Shown: positions 39,581 to 53,123 of the stretch, one piece after another
Layout: each line of letters begins with the position of its first letter
Numbering within the stretch: the first letter of the stretch is position 1
Assembly (NCBI GenBank): GCA_015501595.1
Contig: JADNRX010000001.1
Location: 124,001-188,000, forward strand
Length of the DNA stretch: 64,000 bases
Source of the DNA: Hymenopellis radicata
Taxonomy: Eukaryota > Basidiomycota > Agaricomycetes > Agaricales > Physalacriaceae
Reading direction: 5' to 3'
Translations under genes and position numbers: made by a program
Notes under the pieces: model-generated
Seen by the model: only the letters and a program-made list of their open reading frames with translations
Databases searched by the model: none
What the model was told of the DNA's origin: nothing

Positions 39581-41621
39581 TCAAGTCTTGGATCTGATCA
39601 TACCTGCCATGAGGTCGAAGCTATTGCCGTCGGGTTGAAGGTCAATAAATCCCTCATCGCCTGTTGCCCACCCAGTTCGCTCCGGAACGGTTCGCAGGAG
39701 TCCATAATCCGTGGTAATGCCACTGATTCGGACCGCTTTATGAGGTGTGGTAGTCGTCAGTGTCACCACTTGGTCCCTGCGCCACAATAAATCTCACGAA
39801 ATGTAGATGACGGGAACACGTACGAATGCAACCATCGCTGAAGATACAAGTCCATAAAAGGCTCGAAAGATCCATTGCCTTGAATGAAGGTTGCCCACAT
39901 GCGTTCAAACTTGGCCAAGATCGTAGCAGCGGTAGTTTCCATGCTGATCGGAGGGTCTTCGGGATTTTGGAGTTGCGCCAACGAAAGAATGGGAGGCGGG
40001 TTGAAGACATTAGTTCCCGAACCTGCACAAAAGCTAAGCACCTGACGAGCCAAAGAAAGAACAAAAACTACCGATGATAATGTCGCACTTGCCGCCTGCG
40101 AAATTCGTGCTCACAAGGATACCGCCAATTTTCTTCATTTCCCCTCCAGACGTGATAGCATAGATATCGTTTGGCCACTTGATACGAACAGTCTCTCCGC
40201 GCTTCCCGAGAACCCTATCGTCACGGCACGCCTCTGCGACGGCTAGCGCGAAAAGGTATTGGACGAACACTAGTTTGTTGGAGGGGAATTCCCCCAATGT
40301 GACACGCAGGAGAAGGGAAAACTGCAGACAACCAGCGGGCGACAACCAGATATTGCTGCCGCGACCACGTCCAGCAAGCTGGAAAGACGCCAACGACAGA
40401 AATGGCGTGGGTAGGGACGCTAGAAGACTAGGGTTCCTGGACACTTCGTGAGATAAAAGTCAGAGATACAAAACAGAGGCCATACCGGTCAATCATTGTC
40501 TGAGTGCTTGTAACAACTTCGCCATACATCAAGCATTCTCCGAATCCCCAACTGCCGTCCTTGGCAGAACATTTTTCATGACCGCGAGCAACGAACAGGG
40601 CTTCAAAGAACTTCTGAATGGAGAATAAAGGTGTCTCTTCTGGCTGAGGCTGGTCGCCATTAGAATACACCACAACATGTTTCGGTTGCCAGGCCGAAGG
40701 ATCATCAGAGGCGAGGTAGTCGGCCTGGCATTGAACCTTTAGATCGGACAGAGACTCCTGCGATGAATGGAATAGAAAGGTGTCATTTTCGTCGTTGAGT
40801 TTTTTCCCAGCGACATCCTCCGTGTCCAAGATAAGACGAACAACCTGAGAGACAACCTCAGGCGTAGATGGATGCCCGACGAGCAACTGGGGAACGGGTC
40901 GTAAGGTGTTCCCGTCTTCGGAAGACGGAAGCTTTAAGCCAAGCTCGGAAAGCGTGTCTCGTAAGAGATTTCGCCTCCGTTCCTCGTTCACTTCCAACGC
41001 ATTACCGCCAACAGGGTATTCCAGAGAAACGCCCCAAAATGTGGCGTGTCCTTCACCGATTAAGAGCTTAACGCCAGCAATGCGTGACACAGAGCTTGTA
41101 TCGGTGAAGCGAGCTAAAATCTTGGAACGTTGGGTGTCCTCGAAATCACCTATGGACGCATGAGACATTAGGCCGTCCACGGCAGAGCCATCCGACGCCT
41201 GGACATTAATGGTTTGAGTGCCTTCAGACGCGATATCGCTGGCAGGACTGAGTGTGATGGAGGACTTTGAGGGACGATCGTAGAAACGGAAGGGCATATC
41301 ATCTGTCGATGATTCGAGCGAAAGTCCCAACGATCCAACGTCATCTAGACTAGATCCTACGCGTTTCACGCCTACGCCGAGTCCGAGAAAGGAGCCACCC
41401 TTTTCGACGTAGTCGCTAACTGCACGTATTGAAGATGGCAGCGCTCGGCACCCTGGAAAGACAAGTAATGCACAAGACGCGGTCCATGGTTGGGCCTGCA
41501 ATGCTCGATGAGATATAGTTTGTACTGTATAGTTAGGTGTCAATAAACCACGCAGTGTTGACAGTGTGTGCGTCAAAGACGCTGCAACGACCTCAGGACC
41601 TGTGTAGACGAGGACGTTCAT
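39581..41621 (-). CDS. BPL1: Biotin-protein ligase
   Basis: Attaches biotin to carboxylases in the cytoplasm. The first exon, about 1.1 kb, starts at ATG 41621 (MNVLVYTGPEVVAASLTHTL) and encodes the eukaryotic N-terminal domain, which looks like a class I glutamine amidotransferase (CALLVFPGCRALPSSIRAV, GSFLGLGVGVKRV). The ligase core follows: GECLMYGEVVTSTQTMIDR, the ATP/biotin loop AGRGRGSNIWLSPAGCLQFS, then VRIKWPNDIYA and KIGGILVSTNF. The C-terminal domain has HKAVRISGITTDYGLL and ends FDLMAGMIRSKT. Three introns lie near 40,440-40,485, 40,025-40,070 and 39,780-39,825. All catalytic motifs are intact and the frame is clean. Confidence 0.93.
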
Positions 41622-42499
41622 GTTCAAGATGACTACGGTGATCCGGCCCGAAAGTCTCTCATACTAGTACTTCGTTTCAGAACGTAGGCTGAAAGATATT
41701 CACCGCAAATGAGGACACGAAAGCGTAAATTGCAACGATATCCTACCAACACACAAACTGCATAGCTACTTACCTACACTACGAACGGAAAATATGAAGG
41801 TGGGGGAGTTCGGGATAAGGAGGTATGTACGAGGTACTGCGACCAAAGATGAGCGCAAACAAATAACAGAAGATGAAGCTTCAGAAAGAGAAGATGTTTT
41901 ATCAGGATTTGTACGGGGGTTGGTCAAAGCACAGACTTTATAGCCCGGCAAAGACGAATAGATAAAAAAAGAGACGTCCATCGATAACAAGAAGAGATGA
42001 TGGGACGTAGAAGAAGTGATTAGGGGGCGAACGTTACAACGTGAAGACAGGATAAAATAGGTCATGTCAAGTCAGAACAATTTGTAGAAGAGTACCATGA
42101 CAATGCTACATCGTGAAAAGTGATGCATAGTCCTGTGGGAAAGGATTGACTCGAAGGCTACGCCCGACCGCGGCTATCCGGGAAAGACATAGGACGAGGG
42201 GCCGATTGTTGCTGAAAATATATATGCGAACCGGAACCGATGGCCCAAGAAAGGACGTATGAGTGAAAGAGATGATGGAAACCGGTGTTAGACAGAGACG
42301 AGAGAGAGACCGATACGGCCGAGTTATTCACAGGTGAACAAAAAAAATACAAGCCCTTGCGGCTAAAGAGAGAGTGGAAAATAGGCCGCGACTGGAGGCG
42401 GATCGAGTCGAGCGTAATGTATGAGAACAGGGAGATGCAGTCTAGTGGTGAATCGAGCATGTAATGAGATGTTCCTTGATGGTTGAGATATGCTCTCTC
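41622..42499. other. Promoter and UTR stretch between BPL1 and the cyclin gene
   Basis: 878 bp of promoter for BPL1 and 3' UTR of the cyclin gene. A-rich and G/A-rich tracts dominate. No gene seen. Confidence 0.45.
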
Positions 42500-44788
42500 T
42501 CAAGTCCTTAACCAGGCTGACGGGTAGCCAACAGACGGATGCAGGGGGTAGGCGGGCGGAGCGTGCAATTGCTGGGGCATATCCCAACGTCCATCCATCC
42601 CCGGAGGAGAGGGCAACTCCTGCGCAGACATCCGAAGGTCGCCACACTTGTATGGAAAGTGAGACTGAGAGTAGGAGCGCAGATGATTATGAGGGTCTGA
42701 TGTATCTTGATACGAATAATGAGACTGCGAACGAGAATGAGACACGGGGACGGCGAAAGCAACGGGTCCATATACAGGGAGAGGGTGGAGTGTGGGAACT
42801 TCGTAGGCGTAAGCCATGGCCATGGGCGCATGCACGTAGCCAGCAGGCCATGGTGTCTGATAGCTGACTTCATGGTGAGGATAAGGAACCATGTGGTACG
42901 GAATGGTGGATGGCTGCACAGCAACATACTGCGCACCACCACGGTTTCTGTCCCGAAGAATAGGTTCGTCGCCTGCGGGACTCCACTTAGCGGGGGGTGG
43001 GAGACCTTTGACAGGCTCAGCAGGTCGAGCCCAGTCCATGCTTATATCCAGAACATTTTCTCTCGACCGCTCACTGCGAATAGAGGCAGCACCACTGACG
43101 CGACGCTTGGGTATATACTCCTCACGGAGAGGACCACCCTCGTCAATGTCGAAGTCTGCGACCTCGACGGACATGGCAGCTTGCTCCCTCTCCAATTTTT
43201 CTTTTCGGCGCTCTTCAAGGCCAAGGAACACGGGCTGAGGATGCGAAGGGTCGAAATTGCAGGCAACCGGTGCCTGGACGATCTCATCGATGGCTTTGCG
43301 GATGATGGACAATGGGTTGGCCGACGGCCTAGAAAATTGGCTGAGGATGACCGAAAGACAATGACGAGTGGTAAGTCAATATATGACCCAACCACTGTGA
43401 CCAACAGGTGCTCGAGATGTTCAAATCATACGCGAAAATATCGAGAGCAAGTGACTCGAGAAGATTTAGCGCGTGGATGGGAACATTCGAAATTGTATGC
43501 CTGAAGGAGGATCAATTCAATATGTGTGCGAATCAAAGCAGAAAGATGAAACTTACCAAGTCTTATTAGAGAACGTGTGATCATCAAGCCACTTGTTGGC
43601 GAGCATGCAACCCAGGACTGTGAGACGGAATGGAGCACTGGCTTCCATCAACTCAGAATTGTGACCGTGGGCGGCGCCCAAGAGGGCGGTCCGGAAACGA
43701 ATCTCCTTATCATCCTTCTCGGTGATGCCAATGGCGCCGAACGAGATCGGTAGACGGACAATATACCAGAGGGCGAGTATCACGGCGGACGGCTGAAGAA
43801 GGGTGGAGAGCAGCAAGGAGTGTATCGCAGGCGCCAAGTACTCGGGAGCGACCTTGCTATATTGCTTATGAAATGTAGGCCTGGCATCGAGTGTTAATTT
43901 GGTACATGAAGTAGGGTAAAATGAAACGTACTGTACACCCCGGTAGGGCAAGGCGGCCTCGCTAGTGCAAGCCTTCCAAACATAGTTGGCAACCCATTGG
44001 GAAAGGGGCTCTGCTAACTTCTTATAGCCGGTCGAGGCTGATGGGGTGACGATCTCCTGCGGGAGGACGGGTTCCTTGGGCTCTTGTAAAGCGGCGTTCT
44101 CGGACGGGTAGCAGTCATAGTCGCCACATTTGTTGATTCCGTATGGTATCTCGTCATTAGAAATAGCAGAGATGCCATAGTGGCCATGGTAGGGCGACCC
44201 ATGGCCGGCAGCAGCAACGGCACGGTCAATAAAGTCACCAAAGGGAGTGAGTGGCTCTATGGGACTGCTGCCAGCGTTGTCGTCGGGATATTGATCCTCA
44301 AAGATGGGAGTGAATGCTCCCCGCTCGCAGGAAGCCATATCGTCATGGTGATTCATGTCGAAATCCGACACCATTGGGTCCGGGGAACTTGCGCTCCACT
44401 GGCTGCCGGACTCGAAAAGGCGCTGACTGATGGGAGAGGACGGAGAGTCGAGCTCGTCGTCGTCAATGGGGGCGGAGGTGGTGAACAGGGGCGGAATGCA
44501 CGCTTGAGCGGGCTCTCCTTTAATAACGGACGCGTTGGCCGCGACGGCTAACCCTCTGGAAAAATCCTGCTGACGGGAGTCGTCCTCCCAAATCCTGCGT
44601 GGCTTTGTGCGCCTCCAGGACGGCAGGGAATCGATCCACTCTTGCCGGGTACCGAACGACGGCGGCGGTCCCGTTGGGGCGGCCGGCAGCGCGTTTGTCA
44701 GACTGTGAAAGGGATTGTAGGGTCCGTTGTCGGGTTTGAAGACGGGGTGAGCAGGGGGTTTGGTGTGAGTGGGAACGGGAACTGGCAT
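42500..44788 (-). CDS. Clg1-like cyclin (Pho85-type partner)
   Basis: The first exon runs from ATG 44788 and encodes a long Pro/Ser/Asp-rich region (MPVPVPTHTKPPAHPVFKPD) up to the cyclin core. The core reads LAEPLSQWVANYVWKACT, then HKQYSKVAPEYLAPAIHSLL, STLLQPSAVILALWYIVRLP and FRLTVLGCMLANKWLDDHTF with the usual cyclin-box helices. This arrangement is that of Clg1/Pcl cyclins that bind Pho85. A later exon reads PIHALNLLESLALDIFAYDL. The last large exon (up to about 43330) encodes a disordered Pro/His/Tyr-rich tail ending VGYPSAWLRT. Introns lie near 43,880-43,930, 43,505-43,560 and about 43,330-43,395. The last of these is the least certain. Confidence 0.82.
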
Positions 44789-46437
44789 CTGCAGGACAAA
44801 GAGACCTAAGACCGCGTCTACCTGGACACAACTGAGTCCAAGAGAATGCGATGCTCTGTCTGCGGTTGCTTCTCGCGTGGAAAAGCCGGAAAAGTGAGCG
44901 AAGGGTGGGTCGTAAGGTGGTCGTAAGTGGGGAAACAGAGAGAGCTGACGAAGACCGAGTCGATGGCAGACGCACAGCAAAGGCGTCGCCTTTTAGGAGG
45001 TCCTGCGGGCAGAAAGTGCGGGGGAAAAAAGCGCAGAAAATCGGCTTTTTTCGTTGTCTGGTTGCGTGGCTGACCAGGCGCAAACTTGACCGCAAGTCAA
45101 GGGAGAGATAGAGCCCTCTTCTGGCTCGGCTCTGGCTCGGTTGGTGATGGTATAAGGCAGAGAAGACCTGGCAATGGAATCGACTTGACGGGTCGACTCT
45201 GCCAAAAAATGGGGGTCACTGAGAGGAACGATCTGAGGGTATATAAAGCTATGACTAAGCATTTCTATGACTCGAAAGGTCCGATCCGTTCATTTTACAT
45301 TCAACGTGGCTGATCCTCCTCACATCGTAGGCTACTGCGTTCTTGTTCGACAGGCGCTCAATACGTCAGTGAGCCTGCCAGTTGCCACCCGACGAGCGCA
45401 ATGCATCTCGCCAACAGTCAACTTGAGCATTCCCAAATCTGCAAAACGGCTGATCGATGAGAGAATAATTCACCTGCTTGTTTTGTACTGTGCCCAGACT
45501 TGGCGTCTAAATTTATAATTAGGAGTGCGTAACTGCCCTAACCCCTCATTTTTATTTCGCCACAATTGTTCGTGGCCGTCTAACGCTAGGTAGCGTAATG
45601 AAACGCGGGCATGCAAAGTCATTGATCATTAGAGCATCAAGTTTTGTGACACACGAAACAAGACTTACGTCGCGCGAGCCGAAATATATTTCTCAACAGC
45701 GCTGCATGCGAGCGCAGCGCGCGGGGTAGATTAGCCGACATCTCAATCCCTTTACGCCCCGCAACGTGTCCTTTCACCGCGGCCGTGTGAGCCGTGGTGA
45801 CGCACCTCAAGTGAACAACAGAGAAACCCACGCGGAGCCCGGTCATTCCCAGTCAGACTTTCCCAAACATAGACACGCTTAGCGGGTGAAGATGCGAGGT
45901 GGGTATCATTCGGGGATGCGAAAACCAGTACATAAATTGTGACTCGTAGCAGAGATGGCTGACGCTGGAGTGACATCTCCAAGTATGTGTGAAGCCTCCA
46001 CTTGTCTTGTCCGGCGATAGCCATAGTTTCTGTTGATATGTAATAGCTCGATATCGGCCAGTACCCAAAGGAGATGAGTGTTACACGTGGGTCAATGCCC
46101 TGTGCATGAAGTTAACCTGGAAAATCATGATCAATCAAGACGTGTTGAGTGGGAGTTCACCCAAGCCTTGAAGAGGAACTCGTGTTAGCAGCGGCTTACT
46201 ACTGTCAATCGCAGAATCATGTGCCTCTTCCATCTGATACACTAGAAGGTACGTGAGATAAACACGTTCGACAAGAAGACTTGGAGCAGGAATCAGTTGG
46301 TGAATTCACATCACGAGAGAAGGAGTATATGGCGCCTTCTCGTACGTTCGTCGCGCTCTGAGAATACACATTGATTAGTCCAAGCCATAACACTAAAATA
46401 AACGTGAAAGCGATGTGCCCACCACTCAAGTTCCGCA
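44789..46437. other. Long 5' region of the cyclin gene and intergenic space
   Basis: 1.65 kb without a convincing gene. It should hold the promoter and leader of the cyclin gene, and the 3' UTR of the deacetylase gene at the right. Minus-strand frames around 45,640-46,070 are open but Arg/Thr-rich and resemble nothing. An RNA gene is possible but I see no tRNA-like arms. Confidence 0.4.
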
Positions 46438-48291
46438 TCAATGCTCGTCATCTACGTCCATCTTATCGTCGCCGTCTTTGGGCCCGTCTCCAGACCCACC
46501 GGCTGCACCGGGTGTCTGCTCAGGCTGCTTCTCCGAATCATCATCTTCCACCATCTGAGCACTCTTCACACGTCCCCCGCGGCCCCTACCGCCCCTACCT
46601 CGGCCACCTCTTGCTCGCTTCGCTGGAGGAGGTGCAGGTTCTTCACTACTGCTCGTTGTATCACCTGCATCCTCATCGCGATCCCGCGCACTAGCGGCGC
46701 CCCTGCCACCTCTCTTGCCCCTTCCGCCACGTCCTCTTCGCCCACCTCTCGCCCGCCGCGTACTGGTCGGTGCTCGCGTAGAAGTAGTTGAGGCTGTTGG
46801 AAGCGGAGCCATAACGTGATCCACATCTTTTTCTCCATCGTAGAATTCATTCGTGGCGGTCGAGGGATCATTCCTGTGCTCCCCGGCCAATGCCGTACTT
46901 CTTTCCTCTAGCTTCTCTTCGTGTGTACGATCTTCATTGTCCAGAAAACCCTGCAAGTTGGGAGGAATTTCCTGCATTGCAACACTCGGGGCTCCCTGGA
47001 GGTATCGCAGCTTGTTCTTGATGCTAATTGTAATGCGTTGTAATGAGGCCGTTGTGTTAAGGTTGTCAACTTTTCCCGTCAGAGGAGGATGGAGTTTCCA
47101 ATGAGAATCCTCGAAGAAAGAATCATAGACCGTGGCTGGGAGTTCGTTCGGTATTTCCGCGCCCACCAGAACGGCTGTCTCGTACGTCCAGCAACGAGAA
47201 ACATTTTTGATGGTATACCCACCGCCACCTACAACCAGAAGGGGTACGTTGAACGACCTGACAAAGTTGACGCATTCCCCATGCGCAGCAATGGAGAGGT
47301 TGAATGCGCCTAAACGATCACATCCTAGCGAATCTGCACCACATTGCAGGACTATGGCGGCGGGACTGAATGCGTTTACAGTATCTCCAATAACAGTTTT
47401 GAAGATCGTCAAGTACATGTCATCGTCGATGCCATCTTGAAGTGGGACGTTCAAACAGAAGTGTCGCCCTAACCCACTTCCATTGTCATCGAGTTTCCCC
47501 GTCCCGGGAAAGAAGTCTCCAGTAAATTTATGGAAGGAGACGGTCATGACGCGGTTCGAGTTATAAAAAGCGAACTCGACGCCATCCCCATGGTGGATAT
47601 CAATGTCGATATACAACACGCGCGGGTGATACCTAGATGACATTCAGATTGCGTTAAGGACAGGGTAAAGGTCACACAGCTGACCTCAGAAGTTCAAGAA
47701 TCGCGAGAACGATATCATTGGTGTAACAGAATCCGCTGGCTTCGCCGCGTTTAGCGTGATGAAGTCCACCGGCCCAGTTAATCGCGATATCCGTAGTTCC
47801 CGCACAGAGCTTCCGCGCAGCAGCGAGAGATCCACCAGAAGACATGCGACAAAAGTCGTACATATCCGAGAAAACAGGACAATCCTCCCCGCAGTTGAAC
47901 TTGTCGAGCATGTCCTTCACCTCGTTTTGGTTCTGGGGAGTCACTCTGGAGCGTATTTTAGCATGGACACAACGTCGGAGGGTGATACGTACTTTGACAA
48001 AAAGTCTATGTAGTCTGAGTCATGATAAACCTCGAGTTCTTCTCGAGTCGCTCGTCGAACATCGTAGATGTGATGTAACCGTTTATCCAACCCATATCCA
48101 AGTACAAGGGCGTTGGTTAGAGTCAACCGATGAGGTTTCATGGGATGGCGTTCCTAATCCGTGATCCATGAGATAGATACAGAGTGCACAGATAATTGTA
48201 ACCTTACTCCATAATGTTGTGCACCAACATCCCTTGGGAAGTAATATGAGACTATTGGACGGGAATGTGGCTGACGCGTCGATGTCAGCAT
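46438..48291 (-). CDS. HOS2: Class I histone deacetylase, Hos2/HDAC3 type, with an RGG-rich tail
   Basis: Removes acetyl groups from histone tails, in Set3C-like complexes for this subclass. Four main exons follow an ATG at 48291: [15 protein letters not shown]; then the [20 protein letters not shown] exon; then the [17 protein letters not shown] exon with [18 protein letters not shown]; and the long exon beginning [18 protein letters not shown]. Zinc and charge-relay residues are present (the His-His pair, [22 protein letters not shown]). NEFYDGEKD after the core matches the HDAC3/Hos2 end. A tail of about 110 residues follows, rich in RGG/RG repeats ([15 protein letters not shown] and [12 protein letters not shown]) and closing with an acidic [10 protein letters not shown]. 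Confidence 0.93.
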
Positions 48292-48748
48292 GGGTACAAT
48301 GATGATATTCATGCGTACGTGGATGCGTTCCGTTATGGGCTGTGCTGTTCCATGTATTGCACGATTCATGAAATATGGCGTCGAGGAGAACGTGGTGGAT
48401 TTGCGTTGGGAACCGCATACCATGGTCTTGAATGGTCAAGTCAGTTGATATATGCGCGTAGATGGCAAAACATTGAGTAAAGCTCGAAACGTACGCCGCT
48501 AACTCCCTTGGTTCAGAAAAAAATATTCAAGCTTATACTTGGAGTATGCTCTGGGATCTGAATGATGCACAGGATAGGTCGTCAAAGTGTTGTACAGATA
48601 AGGAGTTGAGTGAACGAAAGGAGAAACATAAAGATACAGCAGAGTAAAGAGGGGATGATGCTGGGACAATGAGGAAAGGAACTTGTCATGAAGTTCGAAG
48701 AACAGCGTTGTCTTCAGAATCTGAAGACAAACAAAAAGCACAGCCACC
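48292..48748. promoter_or_regulatory. Divergent promoter region, HOS2 / Far11
   Basis: 457 bp between the start codons. A CCACCATGG context surrounds the Far11 start. No gene seen. Confidence 0.45.
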
Positions 48749-51700
48749 ATGGAGGAGTCGAATTGGTTTCCAGATCGCGTCCTGATGGCGACAACCATGT
48801 CAACATTTCTCAATGGATCCCTCTCAGAGGGCGGTGGCTCGAACATGAGGCAGGACGCGCAGGATTCCATCACGCTGGGACAGCTTAAAGCCATGGTCGG
48901 CTCCGCGCCAAAACCAAAGGTCCGTGCTTGCAGTTGACCCGACTGCAATAAATGAACAACAGTAATCTAGCAATGGTGGTATGATTACAACTACGACGAC
49001 GAGGATACAGTCATGAACGAGTTAGATGAGCTGTATTCTTATGTCGAGATGCCACAAGTTTCCGAGAATCTCAAGGCCTGGCAGGGATCATTCACTCAAG
49101 GTGAGTTCAACATTCCTCCCTTCGCATATGATTGTAACGCACTGTAGAATGGACCAAAACTCCCATACCGCAACGAAGAGCTCACGTTGAAATGCTGTTG
49201 GAAGGCCTTGAGCATCGCGACGCCGTCATTCGCTTCACCAATGCTCGGAGATTATTCTATATCGTTCAAGGTGGATGCGCACGACTGCGTGGCGGAGCTG
49301 TGATACTGACGTGACGGCAGGAACCTTCGCCGAAACGGGCTCTCCCGAGCATCAGTTGCATTGGATATTCGAAAACTGCAAGATCGTCCGCGCCGCGAAT
49401 GGTGTCAGTGCCATTGTAGAAGCATACAAGATAGCTAGTTCCAAGCATGACATTTTATGGTACGTGTTACTCTACCTTCTTGTTCCCCGCGCCTCAGCCA
49501 TTCATAGTTCTCTGTCGGACGCGGACGTTGCACATTTGAGCATTTCTCTAGAGGACAAATCGAATGTTCTTGAAGAGGTGCTCACTGAGCTTTCCGTGTA
49601 CATCGGCATGTTGTATCACTTGATCGAAATCTTCAAAGGTCACGAAGATTTTGCCGAAGAACTCAGTGAGTGGTGGGTTCATGAAACGAGACCTCTATCT
49701 TATTGATTCAGTGAGCTTGGATCCACCTCTCCCCGTATACCTCTTCAACATAGTGTCTGGACTACGCGACAAGAGCGCCAAAGGTTACCCTGTCAAAAAA
49801 GTAAGTTCACGTCGTTTCCAATAAGTATGCTGCTCATATTCTCAGCTTCTCCTCCTCTTGTGGAAAACGTTGTTATCGTGTTTCGGTGGTGTTCGCGACT
49901 ATGCGAGGGTCAGGAAGCTTTCTCGCGAATTGGCCGGTCTGTCGGAGACTCGTGAGGCCGAAGAAGGTATTATGGCTTCGCATCTTTTCTGACAATGTAC
50001 TGACCACATCGGAAGGATCGACAATAATAAAGTCTTCTCCTTTAGATATGGAAACGTTTAGGCAGGAAACCACCGTCAAATATCCAACCTTCGCGCCCCC
50101 GCTACCTCAACCTACCCCTCATTCCCCTCCCGATGCCCATGCACCAACGCCGACTACGTTCTCCTCGTCCACCCTCACTAGCAAACTTGCCCAAGCATAC
50201 TCCCCAATACCTGTCCGCCACCACTATCATCACGAAGATACTGAGAATCAATCTGGACTTCCGCATAACGGAATGCCTTTTCACCCTGGTGCTCATAATT
50301 CCGGTTTCAGGAATCCCCAACCGCCAACACCTGCTCCGTCTCCCCCTCCAGGACCCAAGACGAAGAAGCAGGCTTATCAGACTGACCAGAATCGACCTTT
50401 CTTATTTCCTTTCTCGCGTTCCCAAACAAAGGATGCCAGACTTGTACCATTCGCAATCGACGAAGCCGACAAATTGTACAGTCGCCACATGTACATCAGT
50501 CTGGCATTGTCGCAGATGTGGCGGACACGTGAAGATTGTATGACATTCGAAAGTGGACTCGACCACATGCCGGGTTCTGGGGAAGACTTCAAGCCCTCGA
50601 CATTTAGGTCCCTAGCGTCAGAATCAGAGGTGAGAAATCTGCTTGGCCCGTTTACTCTACTAATCGAGTCTCTTATCAGGATCAAGAAACTGCCGAGCCG
50701 CTTCCCGATGTAGCACTGTTGGACGAAAAGATAGCTGAAGCGACAGCCGCTCTTGATAAGGCAGAAACAACATCTGAGAAACGGAAAGCGAAGGAGCGAC
50801 GGGAGGATTTGATACGTCTCAAACGCGTCGAGCAAATATACGTAAGACTTTCTGTGCTCTGAGGACGTCAGCTCACATTGTACAGGCTGCCGGGCTTCCG
50901 GTACTGTCTGGATGGGTCCTTGTCCTTCTCAAGCTCTTATTGGCTACCGTTTCGGCTAGCCCGAACTTTCAGCAGGGTGGACCACAGGGAACCAATCTGT
51001 TCCCAGGCATGGTTTCTCGTAGGTATCATGCCTTTTCTCCGTCTCTCTTCCTAAAAGACCATAGCCCAGGAGCCCCCCAATCCACCTACACCGACATTAG
51101 ATGAGATCGATGTTACGCGTCATCGTGAGATCACTTCGAAAGCAGTGTCTGCAATATTACTTCTGGTCTTGAAGTGGTTCAAGGTTTCACGTATGTCGTT
51201 CTTTCCCCCTTAATTGCCTTGATACTTAGCATCAGTTTCCAGACGTTATGAAGTTCCATCATCTTGGCCAATTGTTATTAGACACAAATTGTTTGCTGCT
51301 TCTATTAAAGATGTTTGGTCTTCAAGAAGTGTCAACTTCTCTAGTCGCTCGGAATGATTCTCCAGAGAACAAGTACGCTTTGGCATTCATTCCATTTCAT
51401 ATCGCTGATGTTGAAACTAGCTTCTTCCGATATTGCTATTTACACTTCTCAAAAAATCCGCAGCCTATACGTCCAGAAGATAGTATGCTCAAGCCACCGC
51501 GGCATACAGTTATCAAGTCCCGCAAGCTCCCAAACGGCGAAACCTTGGAGGAAGAGGTCGACATGGTCACTGATTATTCGTGGCGCAATTTCTTCACTAC
51601 GATCAATTTTGCGAAGATCATGCAGAAGTTGTCGAAGCATCGTTCACATCGTATATGGATGCTGGTGCAGTATAAGAGTTCTGTGAGTCATCCTTTGGGT

Positions 51701-52935
51701 CTTATTACTTCGTTTGACCTATATTGCGCAGGCCGTTTTGAAGCGTATACTTCGCGTCCAACATCCCATGCTCCAGCTTCACTTACTGAAACTTATCAAG
51801 AGTCAAGTTCCATTCTGTGGCCGTAAATGGCGACAGAGTAAGTTTTCACTTTTTCACGTCGTGCTGTACTCTAATGTCCTTTGTCCGCAGCAAACATGAA
51901 GGTCATCACCGCCATATATCTCAATTGTAGACCGGACCTTCGTGATGAATGGCTTACTGGCTCCGAAATAGATGACGCTGCAGATGCATCCGTACGTTGT
52001 ATGCTTGTAATTTTCGGTCACTCGACATTAACATGTTCCCAGGCCCAAGAGACTGCCTTGAGACATTTGGTGAAATTCTGTTAGTCTCATGGCTTCCGAA
52101 AATGCCGGTATGTTGACCCGCATCTTCTAGATAACACCAGGAGATATGGGGCGAATGCAACCAACGCTCAGCATGGACCATTACATAGGCGGTCAGGAAG
52201 TATGTCACATCAGCTGGAAGGTCTTCATCCAGGTCCTGAGCTTTCCATGATTCGTCCGACCGGTACTCCAAACATGGTGGAAGCGGACGTCTTCCCTCCA
52301 GCTCGTTCTCAAGCCCCGGATCCATCAATATTCCTTCCCTATACAACTGAAGACATCAACTTTGAAGATGAGTACGAGGAGTATATGTCCGATATAGGAT
52401 GGGCTGAGGGTGGGACGGCTGCTGATTTTGGTGGAGCTTCTGCATGGTCTCGGTTCCCTACTGAATTTGCAGCGGACATCGCAGATGGAATCAGCGATAG
52501 TGAGAGTATTGTTTCCATCGGGGACTTGGGTGAGCAGATGGCATCCGAGCGCGACTCCGAAACTGTGGACGAGAATAGGAATGATTGGGAGGTGAGGCGA
52601 TTTACCAATGGGAGACGAGTAGGTGTTCACTGTTCGCATTTCCATAGCATATGAGTCCGAAGACCATGGCTGCGCTACCGAAATCGCCTGCGGGTGGACG
52701 TCGGTCCTCAGGGACTGGACTACGGCCTGTTATTCCCTTCGGGCTGGATAGTGGTAATCCTGTGGATTTAGATGAAGAGGAAGATGATATTGGCGAGATG
52801 GGCCATGCCCCACGCGAGGACTCTGTATTCGCTTCAGGCGGGGGAGTGGATGAAGTGGAATATGCTTATGGGTATGTTGGCTCTTTTTGCCTATCCACGA
52901 TCGATGTACTCACTCAGACAGCATCTAGTGTATAA
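48749..52935 (+). CDS. FAR11: Far11/STRIP-type STRIPAK scaffold
   Basis: Far11/STRIP is the core scaffold of the STRIPAK phosphatase-kinase complex, which in fungi controls cell fusion, septation and fruiting. I start at ATG 48749 in a strong CCACCATGG context. Exons through 49,870 encode the N1221-type helical domain: HRDAVIRFTNARRLFYIVQG, ELSVYIGMLYHLIEIFKGHE, LYLFNIV..., LLLLLWKTLLSCFGG. A conserved block SPLDMETFRQETTVKYPTFA leads into a long Pro-rich linker and the DUF3402-type C-terminal domain: KLYSRHMYISLALSQMWRT, DVTRHREITSKAVSAILLLV, LKFFKV-like, HRIWMLVQYKSSAVLKRIL, NMKVITAIYLNCRPDLRDEW, ALRHLVKFYNTRRYG. About 13 exons. The border at 52081 (T|GTTAGT) is needed to join KFY to NTRRYG. 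The end near 52,870-52,935 is approximate. Confidence 0.85.
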
Positions 52936-53123
52936 GGAATTCATCTGTCTGTACCATACATACATACATGTAGCCAGCATGTACTTAGCATGCTATATTG
53001 TAACTTGTCCATCCTTCAGGCCTTCAGGGGCTGTGCTGGCTCTGCGGTCCGACTTCCGAGACGTGTGTTGCTCATGAACGGCCGTTAGTTGTCTTTCAAC
53101 TTCAAGTCGCGTCTAGCTGAAAG

